DNA of 64,000 nt from Rhodobacter viridis (lineage in GTDB: Bacteria; Pseudomonadota; Alphaproteobacteria; Rhodobacterales; Rhodobacteraceae), in the NCBI RefSeq assembly GCF_003217355.1, contig NZ_QJTK01000009.1, forward strand, positions 62,001 to 126,000. Reading direction: 5' to 3'. Of this stretch, positions 1 through 8,422 are shown piece by piece (position 1 is the stretch's first letter; each line of letters opens with the position of its first letter). The position numbers and the translations under genes are program-made. The notes under the pieces were generated by a model. The model ran no database searches and was not told the origin of the DNA. It saw nothing but the letters and a program-made list of their open reading frames with translations.

Positions 1-354
1 GCCGCCGGTGAGCGCCAACGTGATTTCCTCGCGCGTCTTGCCGACGCCGGAAAAGACGATCCGCGCGCCCGGCACGCCCGCGGCCTTGGCCCGGCGGTAT
101 TCGCCGCCCGAGACCACATCCATCCCCGCGCCCAGATCGCCGAGCAGCTTCAGTACCGCAAGGTTCGAATTCGACTTGATCGCAAAGCAGACCAGGTGAT
201 CGGTCCCCGCCAGCGCCGCATCGAACAGCTTGAAATGCCGGGTCAGGGTCGCGGCGGAATAGACATAGAACGGGGTGCCGACACTGGCCGCGATCTCGGT
301 CAGGGCCACGTCTTCGGCATGCAGCACGCCATTGCGGTAAAGAAAGTGATCCAT
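1..354 (-). CDS. lysA: Diaminopimelate decarboxylase, N-terminal part (cut by window edge)
   Basis: Catalyses the last step of lysine synthesis, decarboxylation of meso-diaminopimelate, in the cytoplasm with PLP. Only the first 118 residues are present; the gene runs off the left edge. The N-terminus [18 protein letters not shown] is typical of alphaproteobacterial LysA. The motif CFAIKSNSN at residues 56-64 carries Lys60, the expected PLP Schiff-base lysine of fold-III decarboxylases. It lies downstream of argH and two small lipoprotein genes on the same strand, a common arrangement in Rhodobacterales. The gap to the preceding lipoprotein stop is 58 bases, so co-transcription is likely. The catalytic C-terminal half is not visible. 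Confidence 0.93.
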   Translation of the reverse strand, partial: MDHFLYRNGVLHAEDVALTEIAASVGTPFYVYSAATLTRHFKLFDAALAGTDHLVCFAIKSNSNLAVLKLLGDLGAGMDVVSGGEYRRAKAAGVPGARIVFSGVGKTREEITLALTGG

Positions 355-412
355 CGCGGCCTCCGGTTGCTGAGGCGTTCTTAGCCGGTCGGACCCGTCA
401 AGAAAAGCGGCC

Positions 413-613
413 TCAGAAGCCCGCGCCCAGATGCAGCCAGCCAAGATGCGTGCCGACCGTGGCGCGCCCGCTGCTGTTCACGCCCAGCCGCATCGGGCCG
501 ACACCGGTCGAAACCCCGGCGCCCACCTGACCGCCGGGGCTGGCGCCCACATTCGCGCGCGGCCCGTCACAGGCCGCGAGCAGGAGCAGGAGCAGGGGCA
601 AGGCGATCCTCAC
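413..613 (-). CDS. Small predicted lipoprotein (66 aa)
   Basis: A 66-residue product with an N-terminal hydrophobic run and a lipobox LLAAC placing the lipidated cysteine at residue 15. The mature part is short, rich in Gly, Val and Ser, and has no domain I recognise. Its start overlaps the stop of the upstream lipoprotein gene by four bases (ATGA at 610-613), which suggests translational coupling. Its position between argH and lysA supports a real gene. The role is unknown; a cell-envelope location is inferred from the lipobox only. Confidence 0.6.
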   Translation of the reverse strand: MRIALPLLLLLLAACDGPRANVGASPGGQVGAGVSTGVGPMRLGVNSSGRATVGTHLGWLHLGAGF

Positions 614-753
614 AGCGACCCCGTGACGCCCATGCGGGCTTCGCCGGTGATCGAAACGCCGGGGGCGGTGGTCGCTTTCGGCGGTTGCGGCGGGCCATCG
701 ACACCGCAGGCCGCGGCAAGGGTCAGAAGCGAGAAAGCAAGAAGGATACGCAT
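610..753 (-). CDS. LptM/YifL-like small lipoprotein (47 aa)
   Basis: A 47-residue lipoprotein. The start at 753 gives the signal sequence MRILLAFSLLTLAAAC with lipidated Cys16. The residues after the cysteine, CGVDGPPQPP, resemble the CGxxGPLxxP motif of the LptM (YifL) family, which helps mature the LptD/E lipopolysaccharide translocon in enterobacteria. In E. coli yifL also sits near lysA, so the context agrees. A longer frame exists upstream, but it would place the signal peptide inside the protein. It lies 13 bases after argH and overlaps the next lipoprotein gene, so argH, both lipoproteins and lysA probably form one operon. The family assignment is tentative. Confidence 0.6.
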   Translation of the reverse strand: MRILLAFSLLTLAAACGVDGPPQPPKATTAPGVSITGEARMGVTGSL

Positions 754-766
754 GAAAACTCCCGTG

Positions 767-2164
767 TCAGGCGAAAAGCCCCTTCCAGCGCGCGACCTGG
801 GCGCGGACCTGATCAGGAGCGGTGCCGCCGTAAGACTGGCGCGAGGCGACCGAATTGTGAACCCCAAGCACGGAATAGACCGCCTCGGTCAGCGCCGGAT
901 GGGCGGATTTCAGCTCTTCGAGGCTCAGATCGGGCAGATCGCAGCCCTTCTTTTCCGCCAGCGCGACGAGCGAGCCGGTGACATGGTGGGCATCCCGGAA
1001 GGGCAGACCGGCCTCACGCACGAGCCAGTCGGCCAGATCGGTCGCGGTCGAGAAGCCCGAGGAGGCCGCGGCTTCCAGCTTGCCCGTGTTCACCGTCAGA
1101 TCCGACATCATCCCGGTCATCGCGGCCAAGGCCAGCATCAGCGTATCGGCGGCGTCGAAGACCTGTTCCTTGTCTTCCTGCATGTCTTTCGAATAGGCGA
1201 GCGGCAGGCCCTTCATCACGGTGAACAGCGCGACAGCCGCGCCCAGCACCCGGCCGATTTTCGCGCGGATCAGCTCGGCCGCATCGGGGTTGCGCTTTTG
1301 CGGCATGATGCTCGACCCGGTCGACCACTTGTCCGACATCGCAACAAAGCGGAATTGCGCCGAGGACCAGATCACCAGCTCCTCCGCCAGACGGCTCAGG
1401 TGCACCGAGCAGATCGCCGCCGAGGACAGGAATTCCAGCGCGAAATCGCGGTCCGACACGCCATCCAGGCTGTTCGCCATCGGCCGGTCGAAGCCGAGCG
1501 CCGCGGCGGTCATGTGCCGGTCGATCGGGAAACCGGTGCCCGCAAGTGCCGCCGAGCCGAGCGGGCATTCGTTCATCCGCTTGCGCGCATCCTCAAAGCG
1601 CGACCGATCGCGCGCGAACATCTCGACATAGGCCATCATGTGATGGCCCCAGGTCACCGGCTGCGCGGTCTGCAGATGGGTGAAGCCCGGCATCACCCAA
1701 TCGGCGCCCTTCTCGGCCTGAGCGACCAACACCCGCATCAGAGCCGTCAGCGAAGTGATCGCCGCATCGGCCTGATCGCGGACCCAAAGCCGGAAATCGG
1801 TCGCCACCTGATCGTTGCGGCTCCGCGCCGTGTGCAGCCGCCCCGCCGGTTCGCCGATCAGCGCCTTCAGCCGCGCCTCGACGTTCATGTGAATGTCCTC
1901 GAGCGCGGTCGAAAACGGGAAATCGCCCGCCTCGATCTCTGACAAGACCGTGAGCAACCCTTCCCCGATCACCTCGGCATCGCTATTCGTCAAGATACCC
2001 GTCGCGGCCAGCATCGCCGCATGGGCCCGGCTGCCGCGGATATCCTGTGCGTAAAGCCGCTTGTCGAACGAGATCGAGGCGTTGATCGCCTCCATGATCG
2101 CGTCCGGACCGGCGGCGAAGCGCCCGCCCCACATGGCGTTCGAGGATTTCGTGTCGTCGGTCAT
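767..2164 (-). CDS. argH: Argininosuccinate lyase
   Basis: Cleaves argininosuccinate to arginine and fumarate, the final step of arginine synthesis; a cytoplasmic homotetramer of the fumarase/aspartase superfamily. The 465-residue length is usual. Visible signatures are [10 protein letters not shown] at 111-120, catalytic His163 in GFTHLQ, and the mobile loop [12 protein letters not shown] at 283-294 with the catalytic serine. The start at 2164 ([14 protein letters not shown]) fits family N-termini; an ATG at 2191 would add nine residues and run into the divergent tlpA. It is divergent from tlpA with only 25 bases between the start codons, so both genes must share a very compact promoter region. 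Confidence 0.96.
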   Translation of the reverse strand: MTDDTKSSNAMWGGRFAAGPDAIMEAINASISFDKRLYAQDIRGSRAHAAMLAATGILTNSDAEVIGEGLLTVLSEIEAGDFPFSTALEDIHMNVEARLKALIGEPAGRLHTARSRNDQVATDFRLWVRDQADAAITSLTALMRVLVAQAEKGADWVMPGFTHLQTAQPVTWGHHMMAYVEMFARDRSRFEDARKRMNECPLGSAALAGTGFPIDRHMTAAALGFDRPMANSLDGVSDRDFALEFLSSAAICSVHLSRLAEELVIWSSAQFRFVAMSDKWSTGSSIMPQKRNPDAAELIRAKIGRVLGAAVALFTVMKGLPLAYSKDMQEDKEQVFDAADTLMLALAAMTGMMSDLTVNTGKLEAAASSGFSTATDLADWLVREAGLPFRDAHHVTGSLVALAEKKGCDLPDLSLEELKSAHPALTEAVYSVLGVHNSVASRQSYGGTAPDQVRAQVARWKGLFA

Positions 2165-2189
2165 CGTCAGGCCCTTCGTCGGAGGCATC

Positions 2190-2735
2190 ATGCTGCGGTT
2201 GTTCGTCCTTTATACGGCCCTTGCCCTTAGCGCAAATGCCGCCACCGCCGCCGACCTTTCGGCGCTGAAACAGGGCGAGATGAAGAAACTCGCCGTCTTT
2301 TCCGAGCCGCTGCCGCTGCCGGAAATTCCCTTCGTCGATGAAACCGGGGCAAGCCATACGCTGGCCGACTATCACGGCAAGGTGGTGCTGTTGAACCTCT
2401 GGGCAACCTGGTGTGCGCCCTGCCGCAAGGAAATGCCCGATATCGAGGCGCTTCAGACCGAGATCGGCGGGGGGGATTTCACCGTGCTGACCGTGGCTTC
2501 CAGCAATCGCGACACCCAGGTGAAGGTGGCCGCGTTTTTCGAAAAGCAGGGGATCACCCACTTGCCGCGGATGATCGACAACACGGAACGGCTGCCGCGC
2601 GCCTTCGGTCTGCCCGGCCTGCCGGCCTCGATCCTGATCGACCGCAAGGGGCAGATCGTGGCTCAACTTCTTGGCCCGGCCGATTGGTCGAGCCCGGAAG
2701 CGAAAGCGGTCATCGCCGCCCTGCGCGCCGAATGA
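2190..2735 (+). CDS. TlpA-family thiol:disulfide oxidoreductase
   Basis: A 181-residue periplasmic thioredoxin-fold reductase. Residues 1-21 form a Sec signal peptide ending in Ala-rich sequence. The thioredoxin domain follows, with the redox motif WCAPC at 74-78 (Cys75, Cys78) and the cis-proline region [10 protein letters not shown]. Related proteins keep cytochrome c or copper-centre cysteines reduced. GGAGG at 2181-2185 is well placed for the ATG at 2190; frames starting further upstream would overlap argH and lose the signal peptide. It is divergent from argH, and its stop is immediately followed by the convergent stop of the PAS gene. The specific substrate is not readable from sequence. 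Confidence 0.88.
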   Translation: MLRLFVLYTALALSANAATAADLSALKQGEMKKLAVFSEPLPLPEIPFVDETGASHTLADYHGKVVLLNLWATWCAPCRKEMPDIEALQTEIGGGDFTVLTVASSNRDTQVKVAAFFEKQGITHLPRMIDNTERLPRAFGLPGLPASILIDRKGQIVAQLLGPADWSSPEAKAVIAALRAE

Positions 2736-3971
2736 TCAGCGCGATTCGCCGCGCAGGAACTGGTTCATCGACGAGCCGATCTCTTCCGAGAGCCGCATGA
2801 TCGATTCGAGCCGGTTCTTGATGTCGGCATGGAAGATGTCGAGCTGATCGATCGTCGCCGAGAGCCCGCCGCCGGTATCGCGCATCCGACCGCATTCGAC
2901 GCGGCCCAGAACCCGGATCGTGTCGAGCCCCAGCATCAGGCGGCGAATCTCGGCGCTTGAGCGGCTCAGCTCCTCCGCATGGCCGACGGCGCGTTCCATC
3001 GCCTGACGGGTGTCATGGCGCGACCGTTCCTCAAGTTCGCGCAGAAGCTTCCGTTCATGCGCCCAGTCGATCCCTTCGACGGGCACCGCATCGCGGAAAT
3101 TCGCGTTCATCTCTTTCAGCACGCGGTTCGACCCAAGCAGGAACAAGGCCCGGGCCGCCTGCCGCGAGACGCGCTCGCACAGATTGTCCCGCCCGGCAAC
3201 GAAGCTGCGCAGGCGTTCGGAAATCACCATCGACGAGGCTTTGTAATTCTCCGAAATCGCCGAAACCGGGCCGCCCGAAGGCTCCAGCCGTGAGGCGACG
3301 ATGCGCATGTTGTTCGGGATCGATTGCAAGGCCTCGAAGCTGCGCAGCAGTTTCATCTGCTCCTGCGTGACCTTTTCAAGCGAGGTGTTCATGTCGATCA
3401 GGCGCAGCGTGCGCGGATCGGCCGGACGCCCCAGTTTCGCATCGCGGGCGGCCAATTCCTTGCCCAGCGCGAAGGCCATGTAGCTCGTGTAGGTCGAATA
3501 GCCTTCGGTGGACGCCATCGTCCGCAATTCGCCTGCGCTGACCTCGGGGTCGAGCCGCTCGGCCCGCTCCCGCGCGCTGAGCTTGATGTAATCTTCACGG
3601 ATACGGTCGGACAGCGGCGACGAAGGCTTGAGCCGGACCGAAAGATAGCCATCTTCCGTGGGCATCAGCACGGCGAAAACCCAGTATTGGTCGCCATTCT
3701 TGGCCCGGTTCTTGACATAGGCCCCCATCGGATGCCCGGCGCCAAGCGCGTGCCAGAGAATGCGGAACACGCCGCGGGGCGTATCGGGGTGGCGCACGAC
3801 CTTGTGCGGTGCGCCCAGAATGTCCTTCCATTCGAACCCGGAAACGCGGTGAAACACGTCATTCCCCGCGAGGATGACCCCGCGCTTGTCCGTCCGCGAG
3901 TAGAAGAGTTCGTCAAAGCCGAAGTAAGCTTCGCCTTCGACAGATTTGGAGAAATCAGCAGGTGCAGTCAT
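2736..3971 (-). CDS. PAS-domain sensory protein with helical C-terminal part
   Basis: A 411-residue soluble protein. The N-terminal ~120 residues form a PAS domain of the Aer type (RTDKRGVILAGNDVFHRVSG, then HKVVRHPDTPRGVF, and NRAKNGDQYWVF near residue 95), the class that often binds FAD or haem. The remainder is strongly helical and charged, but I find no kinase, GGDEF, EAL or clear methyl-accepting hairpin signature, so the output is undefined. It is divergent from an EAL-domain gene 185 bases away, which suggests a shared signalling task. There is no transmembrane segment. A diverged chemoreceptor-like or cytoskeletal adaptor role is possible but unproven. Confidence 0.8.
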   Translation of the reverse strand: MTAPADFSKSVEGEAYFGFDELFYSRTDKRGVILAGNDVFHRVSGFEWKDILGAPHKVVRHPDTPRGVFRILWHALGAGHPMGAYVKNRAKNGDQYWVFAVLMPTEDGYLSVRLKPSSPLSDRIREDYIKLSARERAERLDPEVSAGELRTMASTEGYSTYTSYMAFALGKELAARDAKLGRPADPRTLRLIDMNTSLEKVTQEQMKLLRSFEALQSIPNNMRIVASRLEPSGGPVSAISENYKASSMVISERLRSFVAGRDNLCERVSRQAARALFLLGSNRVLKEMNANFRDAVPVEGIDWAHERKLLRELEERSRHDTRQAMERAVGHAEELSRSSAEIRRLMLGLDTIRVLGRVECGRMRDTGGGLSATIDQLDIFHADIKNRLESIMRLSEEIGSSMNQFLRGESR

Positions 3972-4156
3972 CGGGGCGCTCGTTTCGACACTCGGAACCT
4001 TTGGAGCAAGTCTAAGTTGTGTTCGTTACCGAGGCATTTATGGATTCAGGCTTACCAGAAATTTTCGATATTAACCACGCGCCGGAGAAATTGCGCGTCT
4101 TTACCCGTTGTTAGCCGAAATCGCGGATTCTGGCATGGAATCTGATGGAGGGGCCG

Positions 4157-4999
4157 ATGCCGAAAATTCCGCTGTCGCTGCGTGAGCCGCTCGATCCCGC
4201 CGATGCCAATCCGCTGAACTTTGCCGTTGCCCAGCGCGATCGCGAAACCCTCTCGATGGTGACGCGCGCCATTGAACGGCGCGACGTCGTGCTGGCGTTC
4301 CAACCCATCGTGCAGACGCTGCGCCCCGATCGCCCGGCCTTTTACGAGGGGCTGATCCGTGTGCTTGACGATACCGGGCGGGTGATTCCCGCGCAGGAAT
4401 TCATCGGCGCGGCCGAAACCACCGAAATCGGTCGCAAGCTCGATTGCCTTGCGCTGGAAATGGGGCTGCTGTCGTTGGCCGAAGATCGTGAATTGCGGCT
4501 CTCCGTGAACATGTCCGCGCGCTCGATCGGGTATCCGGACTGGACCCGCATCCTCAACCGCGGTCTGGCGATGGACGAAACCGTGGGCGAGCGGCTGATT
4601 CTCGAAATCACCGAATCCTCGGCGATGGTGATGCCGGAACTCGTCTCGGTCTTCATGCAGGACATGCAGATGAAGGGCATCTCCTTCGCGCTCGATGATT
4701 TCGGCGCGGGCTACACTTCGTTCCGCTATCTGCGCGAATTCTACTTCGACATCCTGAAGATCGACGGCCAGTTCATAACCGGAATCGCGCGCAATCCCGA
4801 CAACCAGATCCTCACCCAGGCGCTGATGTCGATCGCCAAGCATTTCGAGATGTTCACCGTTGCCGAAGCGGTCGAAACCGCCGAGGATGCGGCCTGGCTG
4901 ACGCGTGCGGGGATCGACTGCATGCAGGGCTATTATTTCGGCGCGCCGACGATCATGCCGCCGTGGAAAGCGCCCACGACCCACAAGGCCGGGAACTGA
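4157..4999 (+). CDS. EAL-domain cyclic-di-GMP phosphodiesterase
   Basis: A 280-residue stand-alone EAL domain, which hydrolyses c-di-GMP to pGpG. The key residues of the family are all present: Glu64 in YEGLIR (an EGL variant of EAL), Asn118 in SVNMS, Glu150 in LEITES, Asp180/Asp181 in DDFGAGY, Lys201 in LKID, Glu237/Glu240 in VAEAVE and Gln257 in QGYYF. It therefore looks catalytically competent. No GGDEF or sensor domain and no membrane segment is attached. The start at 4157 is preferred over the ATG at 4145 because GGAGGGG lies just before it. The divergent PAS protein gene is a plausible sensory partner. Confidence 0.9.
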   Translation: MPKIPLSLREPLDPADANPLNFAVAQRDRETLSMVTRAIERRDVVLAFQPIVQTLRPDRPAFYEGLIRVLDDTGRVIPAQEFIGAAETTEIGRKLDCLALEMGLLSLAEDRELRLSVNMSARSIGYPDWTRILNRGLAMDETVGERLILEITESSAMVMPELVSVFMQDMQMKGISFALDDFGAGYTSFRYLREFYFDILKIDGQFITGIARNPDNQILTQALMSIAKHFEMFTVAEAVETAEDAAWLTRAGIDCMQGYYFGAPTIMPPWKAPTTHKAGN

Positions 5000-5023
5000 C
5001 GCCCGGGCCTCAGGGTTGATTTT

Positions 5024-5046
5024 TTCGCGCAACAAAATTGCGCGAA
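5024..5046. promoter_or_regulatory. Inverted repeat upstream of phaA (GCGCAA-N5-TTGCGC core)
   Basis: Perfect 9-base arms TTCGCGCAA and TTGCGCGAA separated by five bases (caaaa). The same core with the same five-base spacing recurs between phaA and phaB at 6371-6393. It may be an operator or an RNA hairpin. PHB regulators of the PhaR family recognise TGC-rich palindromes in related bacteria, but this exact motif is not assigned. Confidence 0.45.
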
Positions 5047-5050
5047 TGGC

Positions 5051-5063
5051 GGCAAATATTGCC
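5051..5063. promoter_or_regulatory. Short palindrome GGCAA-N3-TTGCC upstream of phaA
   Basis: Arms GGCAA (5051-5055) and TTGCC (5059-5063) flank three A/T bases, directly upstream of a TTGACC box at 5072-5077. The position just 5' of a possible -35 box would suit an operator. It is a short motif and could be chance. Confidence 0.3.
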
Positions 5064-5071
5064 AAATCTGC

Positions 5072-5099
5072 TTGACCTCCTTCGCCCTTTCGGCATGCT
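5072..5099 (+). promoter_or_regulatory. phaA: Possible phaA promoter
   Basis: TTGACC at 5072-5077 is a good -35 hexamer. Sixteen bases later CATGCT (5094-5099) is only a weak -10. It lies about 55 bases before the phaA start and just after two palindromes. The -35 is convincing, the -10 is not. Confidence 0.35.
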
Positions 5100-5152
5100 G
5101 CACAGCGGCAATGGGTGCCTCTGCGCCCGAAATCCTGTGAGGAGGGAAATTC

Positions 5153-6328
5153 ATGACCAATGTCGTCATCGTCTCGGCGGCCCGTACCGCCGTGGGCAGC
5201 TTCAACGGCGCTTTCGCCAACACGCCCGCGCATGATCTGGGCGCCGCGGTGATCGAGGCGGTTGTCGCGCGGGCGGGCATCGACAAGGCGGAGGTCTCGG
5301 AAACCATCCTCGGCCAGGTGCTGACCGCCGGTCAGGGCCAGAACCCGGCGCGTCAGGCGCATATCAAGGCCGGTCTGCCGATCGAATCGGCCGCCTGGGG
5401 CATCAACCAGGTTTGCGGCTCGGGCCTGCGCACGGTGGCGCTTGGCGCCCAGCACATCCAGCTTGGCGATGCGGCGATCGTCGTCGCGGGCGGTCAGGAA
5501 AGCATGTCGCTCTCGACCCATGTCGCGCATCTGCGCGCGGGCACGAAAATGGGCGACATGAAGATGATCGATTCGATGATCAAGGACGGTCTGTGGGACG
5601 CCTTCAACGGCTACCACATGGGCCAGACCGCCGAGAACGTCGCGAGCCAATGGGGCATCACCCGCGAAATGCAGGACGAATTCGCCCTCGCCTCGCAGAA
5701 CAAGGCCGAGGCCGCGCAAAAGGCGGGCAAGTTCGTCGATGAAATCGTGCCCTTCACGATCAAGACCCGCAAGGGCGACATCGTGGTCGATGCCGATGAA
5801 TACATCCGCCACGGCGCGACGCTCGATTCGCTGCAGAAGCTGAAACCGGCCTTCACCAAGGACGGCTCCGTCACCGCGGGCAACGCTTCGGGCATCAACG
5901 ACGGCGCCGCGGTCGTGCTGCTGATGACCGAGGAAGAAGCGGCCAAGCGCGGTCTGACGCCGCTCGCCCGCATCGCCTCCTATGCCACCGCCGGGCTTGA
6001 CCCGTCGATCATGGGTTGCGGCCCGATCCCGGCCTCGCGAAAGGCGCTGGAAAAGGCGGGCTGGAAAGCTGCCGATCTGGACCGGATCGAGGCGAACGAA
6101 GCGTTCGCGGCGCAGGCCTGCGCGGTGAACAAGGACATGGGCTGGGATGTGTCGAAGGTGAACGTCAACGGCGGCGCCATCGCCATCGGTCACCCGATCG
6201 GCGCCTCGGGCTGCCGGATCCTGAACACGCTCGTCTTCGAAATGAAACGTTCGGGCGCGAAAAAGGGCCTTGCGACGCTCTGCATCGGCGGCGGCATGGG
6301 CGTGGCCATGTGCCTCGAAGGGCTCTGA
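5153..6328 (+). CDS. phaA: Acetyl-CoA acetyltransferase (beta-ketothiolase)
   Basis: Condenses two acetyl-CoA to acetoacetyl-CoA, the first step of polyhydroxybutyrate synthesis. The 391-residue length matches biosynthetic thiolases. The nucleophile Cys88 sits in NQVCGSGL, His347 in [10 protein letters not shown], and the second catalytic Cys377 in [16 protein letters not shown] precedes the ATG. phaB follows 116 bases downstream on the same strand, separated by a strong palindrome. No phaC, phaP or phaR gene is in the window. The two-gene arrangement apart from the synthase is known in Rhodobacter. Confidence 0.96.
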   Translation: MTNVVIVSAARTAVGSFNGAFANTPAHDLGAAVIEAVVARAGIDKAEVSETILGQVLTAGQGQNPARQAHIKAGLPIESAAWGINQVCGSGLRTVALGAQHIQLGDAAIVVAGGQESMSLSTHVAHLRAGTKMGDMKMIDSMIKDGLWDAFNGYHMGQTAENVASQWGITREMQDEFALASQNKAEAAQKAGKFVDEIVPFTIKTRKGDIVVDADEYIRHGATLDSLQKLKPAFTKDGSVTAGNASGINDGAAVVLLMTEEEAAKRGLTPLARIASYATAGLDPSIMGCGPIPASRKALEKAGWKAADLDRIEANEAFAAQACAVNKDMGWDVSKVNVNGGAIAIGHPIGASGCRILNTLVFEMKRSGAKKGLATLCIGGGMGVAMCLEGL

Positions 6329-6370
6329 GGTCAGGCCTCACGCAGATTTTTTCTGCAAATGCGAAAAACG

Positions 6371-6393
6371 GGCGCGCAATAATATTGCGCGCC
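6371..6393. promoter_or_regulatory. Inverted repeat between phaA and phaB (same core as upstream of phaA)
   Basis: Perfect arms GGCGCGCAA and TTGCGCGCC separated by five A/T bases (taata). Followed by ttccttatttta, so it could end part of the phaA transcript and reduce phaB expression. Because the core and spacing equal those of the 5024-5046 palindrome, a DNA-binding site is an equally good reading. Confidence 0.5.
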
Positions 6394-6444
6394 TTCCTTA
6401 TTTTAGGTAACAGCATTTCAACAAGGATGATCTGAGGAGGAATC

Positions 6445-7167
6445 ATGTCCAGAGTTGCACTCGTCACTGGTGGGTCGCGCGGCATTGGCGCCGCGATCTC
6501 GATGGCGCTGAAGGAGGCTGGCTACACCGTCGCCGCGAACTATGCCGGCAATGACGAAGCCGCCGCGAAATTCACCGCCGAGACCGGGATCAAGACCTAC
6601 AAGTGGTCGGTCGCGGATTACGACGCCTGCGCCGCGGGCATCGCGCAGGTCGAGGCCGACCTCGGCCCGGTCGACGTTCTGGTGAACAACGCGGGCATCA
6701 CCCGCGACGCGCCCTTCCACAAGATGACCCGCGAGCAGTGGGATCAGGTGATCGGCACCAACCTGAACGGCATCTTCAACATGACGCATCCGCTCTGGAA
6801 CGGCATGCGCGACCGCAAGTTCGGCCGGATCATCAACATCTCGTCGATCAACGGCCAGAAGGGTCAATTCGCGCAGGCGAACTACTCGGCCGCGAAAGCG
6901 GGCGACATCGGCTTCACCAAGGCGCTGGCGCAAGAAGGCGCGCGCGCGGGCATCACCGTGAACGCGATCTGCCCGGGCTACATCGCCACCGAGATGGTGA
7001 TGGCGGTTCCGGAAAAGGTGCGCGAGTCGATCATCGCGACGATCCCGGTCGGCCGTCTGGGCGACGTGACCGACATCGCGCGCTGCGTGGTGTTCCTTGC
7101 CGCGGACAGCGCGGGCTTCATCACCGGCGCGACGATCACCGCGAACGGCGGCCAGTACATGACCTGA
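6445..7167 (+). CDS. phaB: Acetoacetyl-CoA reductase (NADPH)
   Basis: Reduces acetoacetyl-CoA to (R)-3-hydroxybutyryl-CoA for PHB synthesis. A 240-residue short-chain dehydrogenase: cofactor glycines in GGSRGIGAAI at 9-18, NNAG at 81-84, catalytic Ser134, Tyr147 and Lys151 (YSAAK), and the C-terminal GGQYM typical of PhaB. GAGGAGG lies eight bases upstream of the ATG. It follows phaA and is closed by an intrinsic terminator 26 bases after the stop. Residues SSINGQKGQFAQANYSAAK around the active site are characteristic of PhaB rather than FabG. Confidence 0.95.
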   Translation: MSRVALVTGGSRGIGAAISMALKEAGYTVAANYAGNDEAAAKFTAETGIKTYKWSVADYDACAAGIAQVEADLGPVDVLVNNAGITRDAPFHKMTREQWDQVIGTNLNGIFNMTHPLWNGMRDRKFGRIINISSINGQKGQFAQANYSAAKAGDIGFTKALAQEGARAGITVNAICPGYIATEMVMAVPEKVRESIIATIPVGRLGDVTDIARCVVFLAADSAGFITGATITANGGQYMT

Positions 7168-7192
7168 TTTGCCTCTTGGCAAATGGCGACGG

Positions 7193-7216
7193 GGCCCGCA
7201 TCTTGCGGGCCTCTTT
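7193..7216 (+). terminator. Intrinsic terminator after phaB
   Basis: Stem GGCCCGC (7193-7199) with GCGGGCC (7205-7211), a five-base loop, then TCTTTG. It is preceded by a smaller palindrome TTTGCC-N4-GGCAAA at 7168-7183 immediately after the phaB stop. Confidence 0.7.
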
Positions 7217-7231
7217 GCTTTCGGGGGGCAG

Positions 7232-8095
7232 ATGTCGCGCAATCAGGCAACCGTGATCGGCTTTTCCGCCGTCGCACTCTGGGCGCTGCTCGCGCTGTTC
7301 ACCGTCGCCTCGGCGCCGGTGCCGCCCCTGCAACTGAATGCGCTGTGCTTTGCCATCGGCGGCAGCATCGGGCTGATCTGGGTCGCCGCGACCGAGGGCT
7401 TTGCCGTGCTGCGACAGGTGTCGTGGAAAGTCTACGCTTTCGGCACGGCAGCCTTGTTCGGTTACCACCTGATCTATTTTTCCGCCCTGCGCCTTGCCCC
7501 TCCGGCCGAGGCGAGTCTGATCGCCTATCTCTGGCCGCTGCTCATCGTGGTCTTTTCCGGCCTGCTGCCGGGGGAGCGGCTGACTCGGTTGCATATTTTC
7601 GGGGCAATCCTCGCCTTTGCGGGGGCCGCCCTGATCGTCGCCCGCGGCGGCATCTCGGCCAGCGCCGAATCGCTGCCCGGCTATGGGCTGGCTTTCCTCT
7701 GCGCACTGACCTGGTCGGGCTATTCGCTGATCTCGCGCCGCATGGGGCAGGTGCCGACCGCCGCCGTCGCGGTCTATTGCCTGGCCACGGCGGTCTTGTC
7801 GGCTTTCGCGCATCTGGCGCTGGAAGAGACGCTCTGGCCCACCAGCACGACCGGCTGGGGCGCCATCATCGCCCTTGGCCTTGGTCCGGTGGGACTGGCG
7901 TTCTACACATGGGATGTGGGGGTGAAGAAGGGCGACATCCAGATGTTGGGGACGGCGTCCTATGCAGCGCCCCTTCTGTCAACGCTGGCGCTGATCGGGG
8001 CGGGGATCGCGGCAGCTTCCCCAGTTCTGGTACTGACCGCCGCGATGATTGCTGCAGGTGCCTTTCTGGCCGCCTTGGGCAGTCGGCAAGGCTAG
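7232..8095 (+). CDS. DMT-family exporter, YddG-like
   Basis: A 287-residue inner-membrane protein with about ten hydrophobic helices in two repeated halves, the EamA/DMT superfamily fold. Features such as the LAPPAEASLIAYLWPLLIVVFSG segment near residues 85-110 and the FYTWDVGVKKGD segment near residue 230 match the aromatic amino-acid exporter YddG subgroup. The start at 7232 follows a GGGGGG-type ribosome site and lies beyond the phaB terminator, so it is probably a separate unit. The substrate is inferred from family resemblance only. A TTG start upstream at 7169 would read through the terminator hairpin and was not chosen. Confidence 0.82.
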   Translation: MSRNQATVIGFSAVALWALLALFTVASAPVPPLQLNALCFAIGGSIGLIWVAATEGFAVLRQVSWKVYAFGTAALFGYHLIYFSALRLAPPAEASLIAYLWPLLIVVFSGLLPGERLTRLHIFGAILAFAGAALIVARGGISASAESLPGYGLAFLCALTWSGYSLISRRMGQVPTAAVAVYCLATAVLSAFAHLALEETLWPTSTTGWGAIIALGLGPVGLAFYTWDVGVKKGDIQMLGTASYAAPLLSTLALIGAGIAAASPVLVLTAAMIAAGAFLAALGSRQG

Positions 8096-8125
8096 CGGGT
8101 CGGCCCTACGGGGCCGAGCCGGAAA

Positions 8126-8299
8126 TCAGAGCGCCACGCCTTCCAGCCGCGCGATTTCTTCCTTGAGCCGCAGTTTCTGTTTTTTCATCTCCGCGATTTG
8201 CAGGTCGTCAAAGCTGGGCGTGCGAAGCGCCACTTCGACTTCCTCGGACAGAGCCTGATGTTTCTTGCGAAGTTCAGCGATATGCGAACTCACGGACAT
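8126..8299 (-). CDS. DUF465 (YdcH) family small protein
   Basis: A 57-residue, highly charged, helical protein beginning MSVSSHIAELRKKHQALSEEVE, matching the DUF465/YdcH family found throughout alphaproteobacteria. The function is unknown; the sequence predicts an antiparallel coiled-coil hairpin. The start at 8299 is preceded by AGGAGA, so the longer upstream frame was not used. It converges with the YddG-like gene, 30 bases apart. The 122 bases upstream are relatively AT-rich and presumably hold its promoter. Confidence 0.85.
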   Translation of the reverse strand: MSVSSHIAELRKKHQALSEEVEVALRTPSFDDLQIAEMKKQKLRLKEEIARLEGVAL

Positions 8300-8422
8300 G
8301 GCAGTCTCCTCTTTCCTTGTTCGGTAAGATGATTGCAGCACGTTTTCGAACGCTTGTCACGCGCTTGTCGTATTGCCGCGCGAAATTATGAGCGCGTTTT
8401 ACAAAGTAATATTGCCACGGAA

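Noticed and set aside
431-1942. Long open frame on the plus strand opposite argH and the lipoprotein genes
   Set aside because: Product is Arg/His/Gln-rich without domains, as expected for the antisense of a high-GC gene. The minus-strand frames have clear families.
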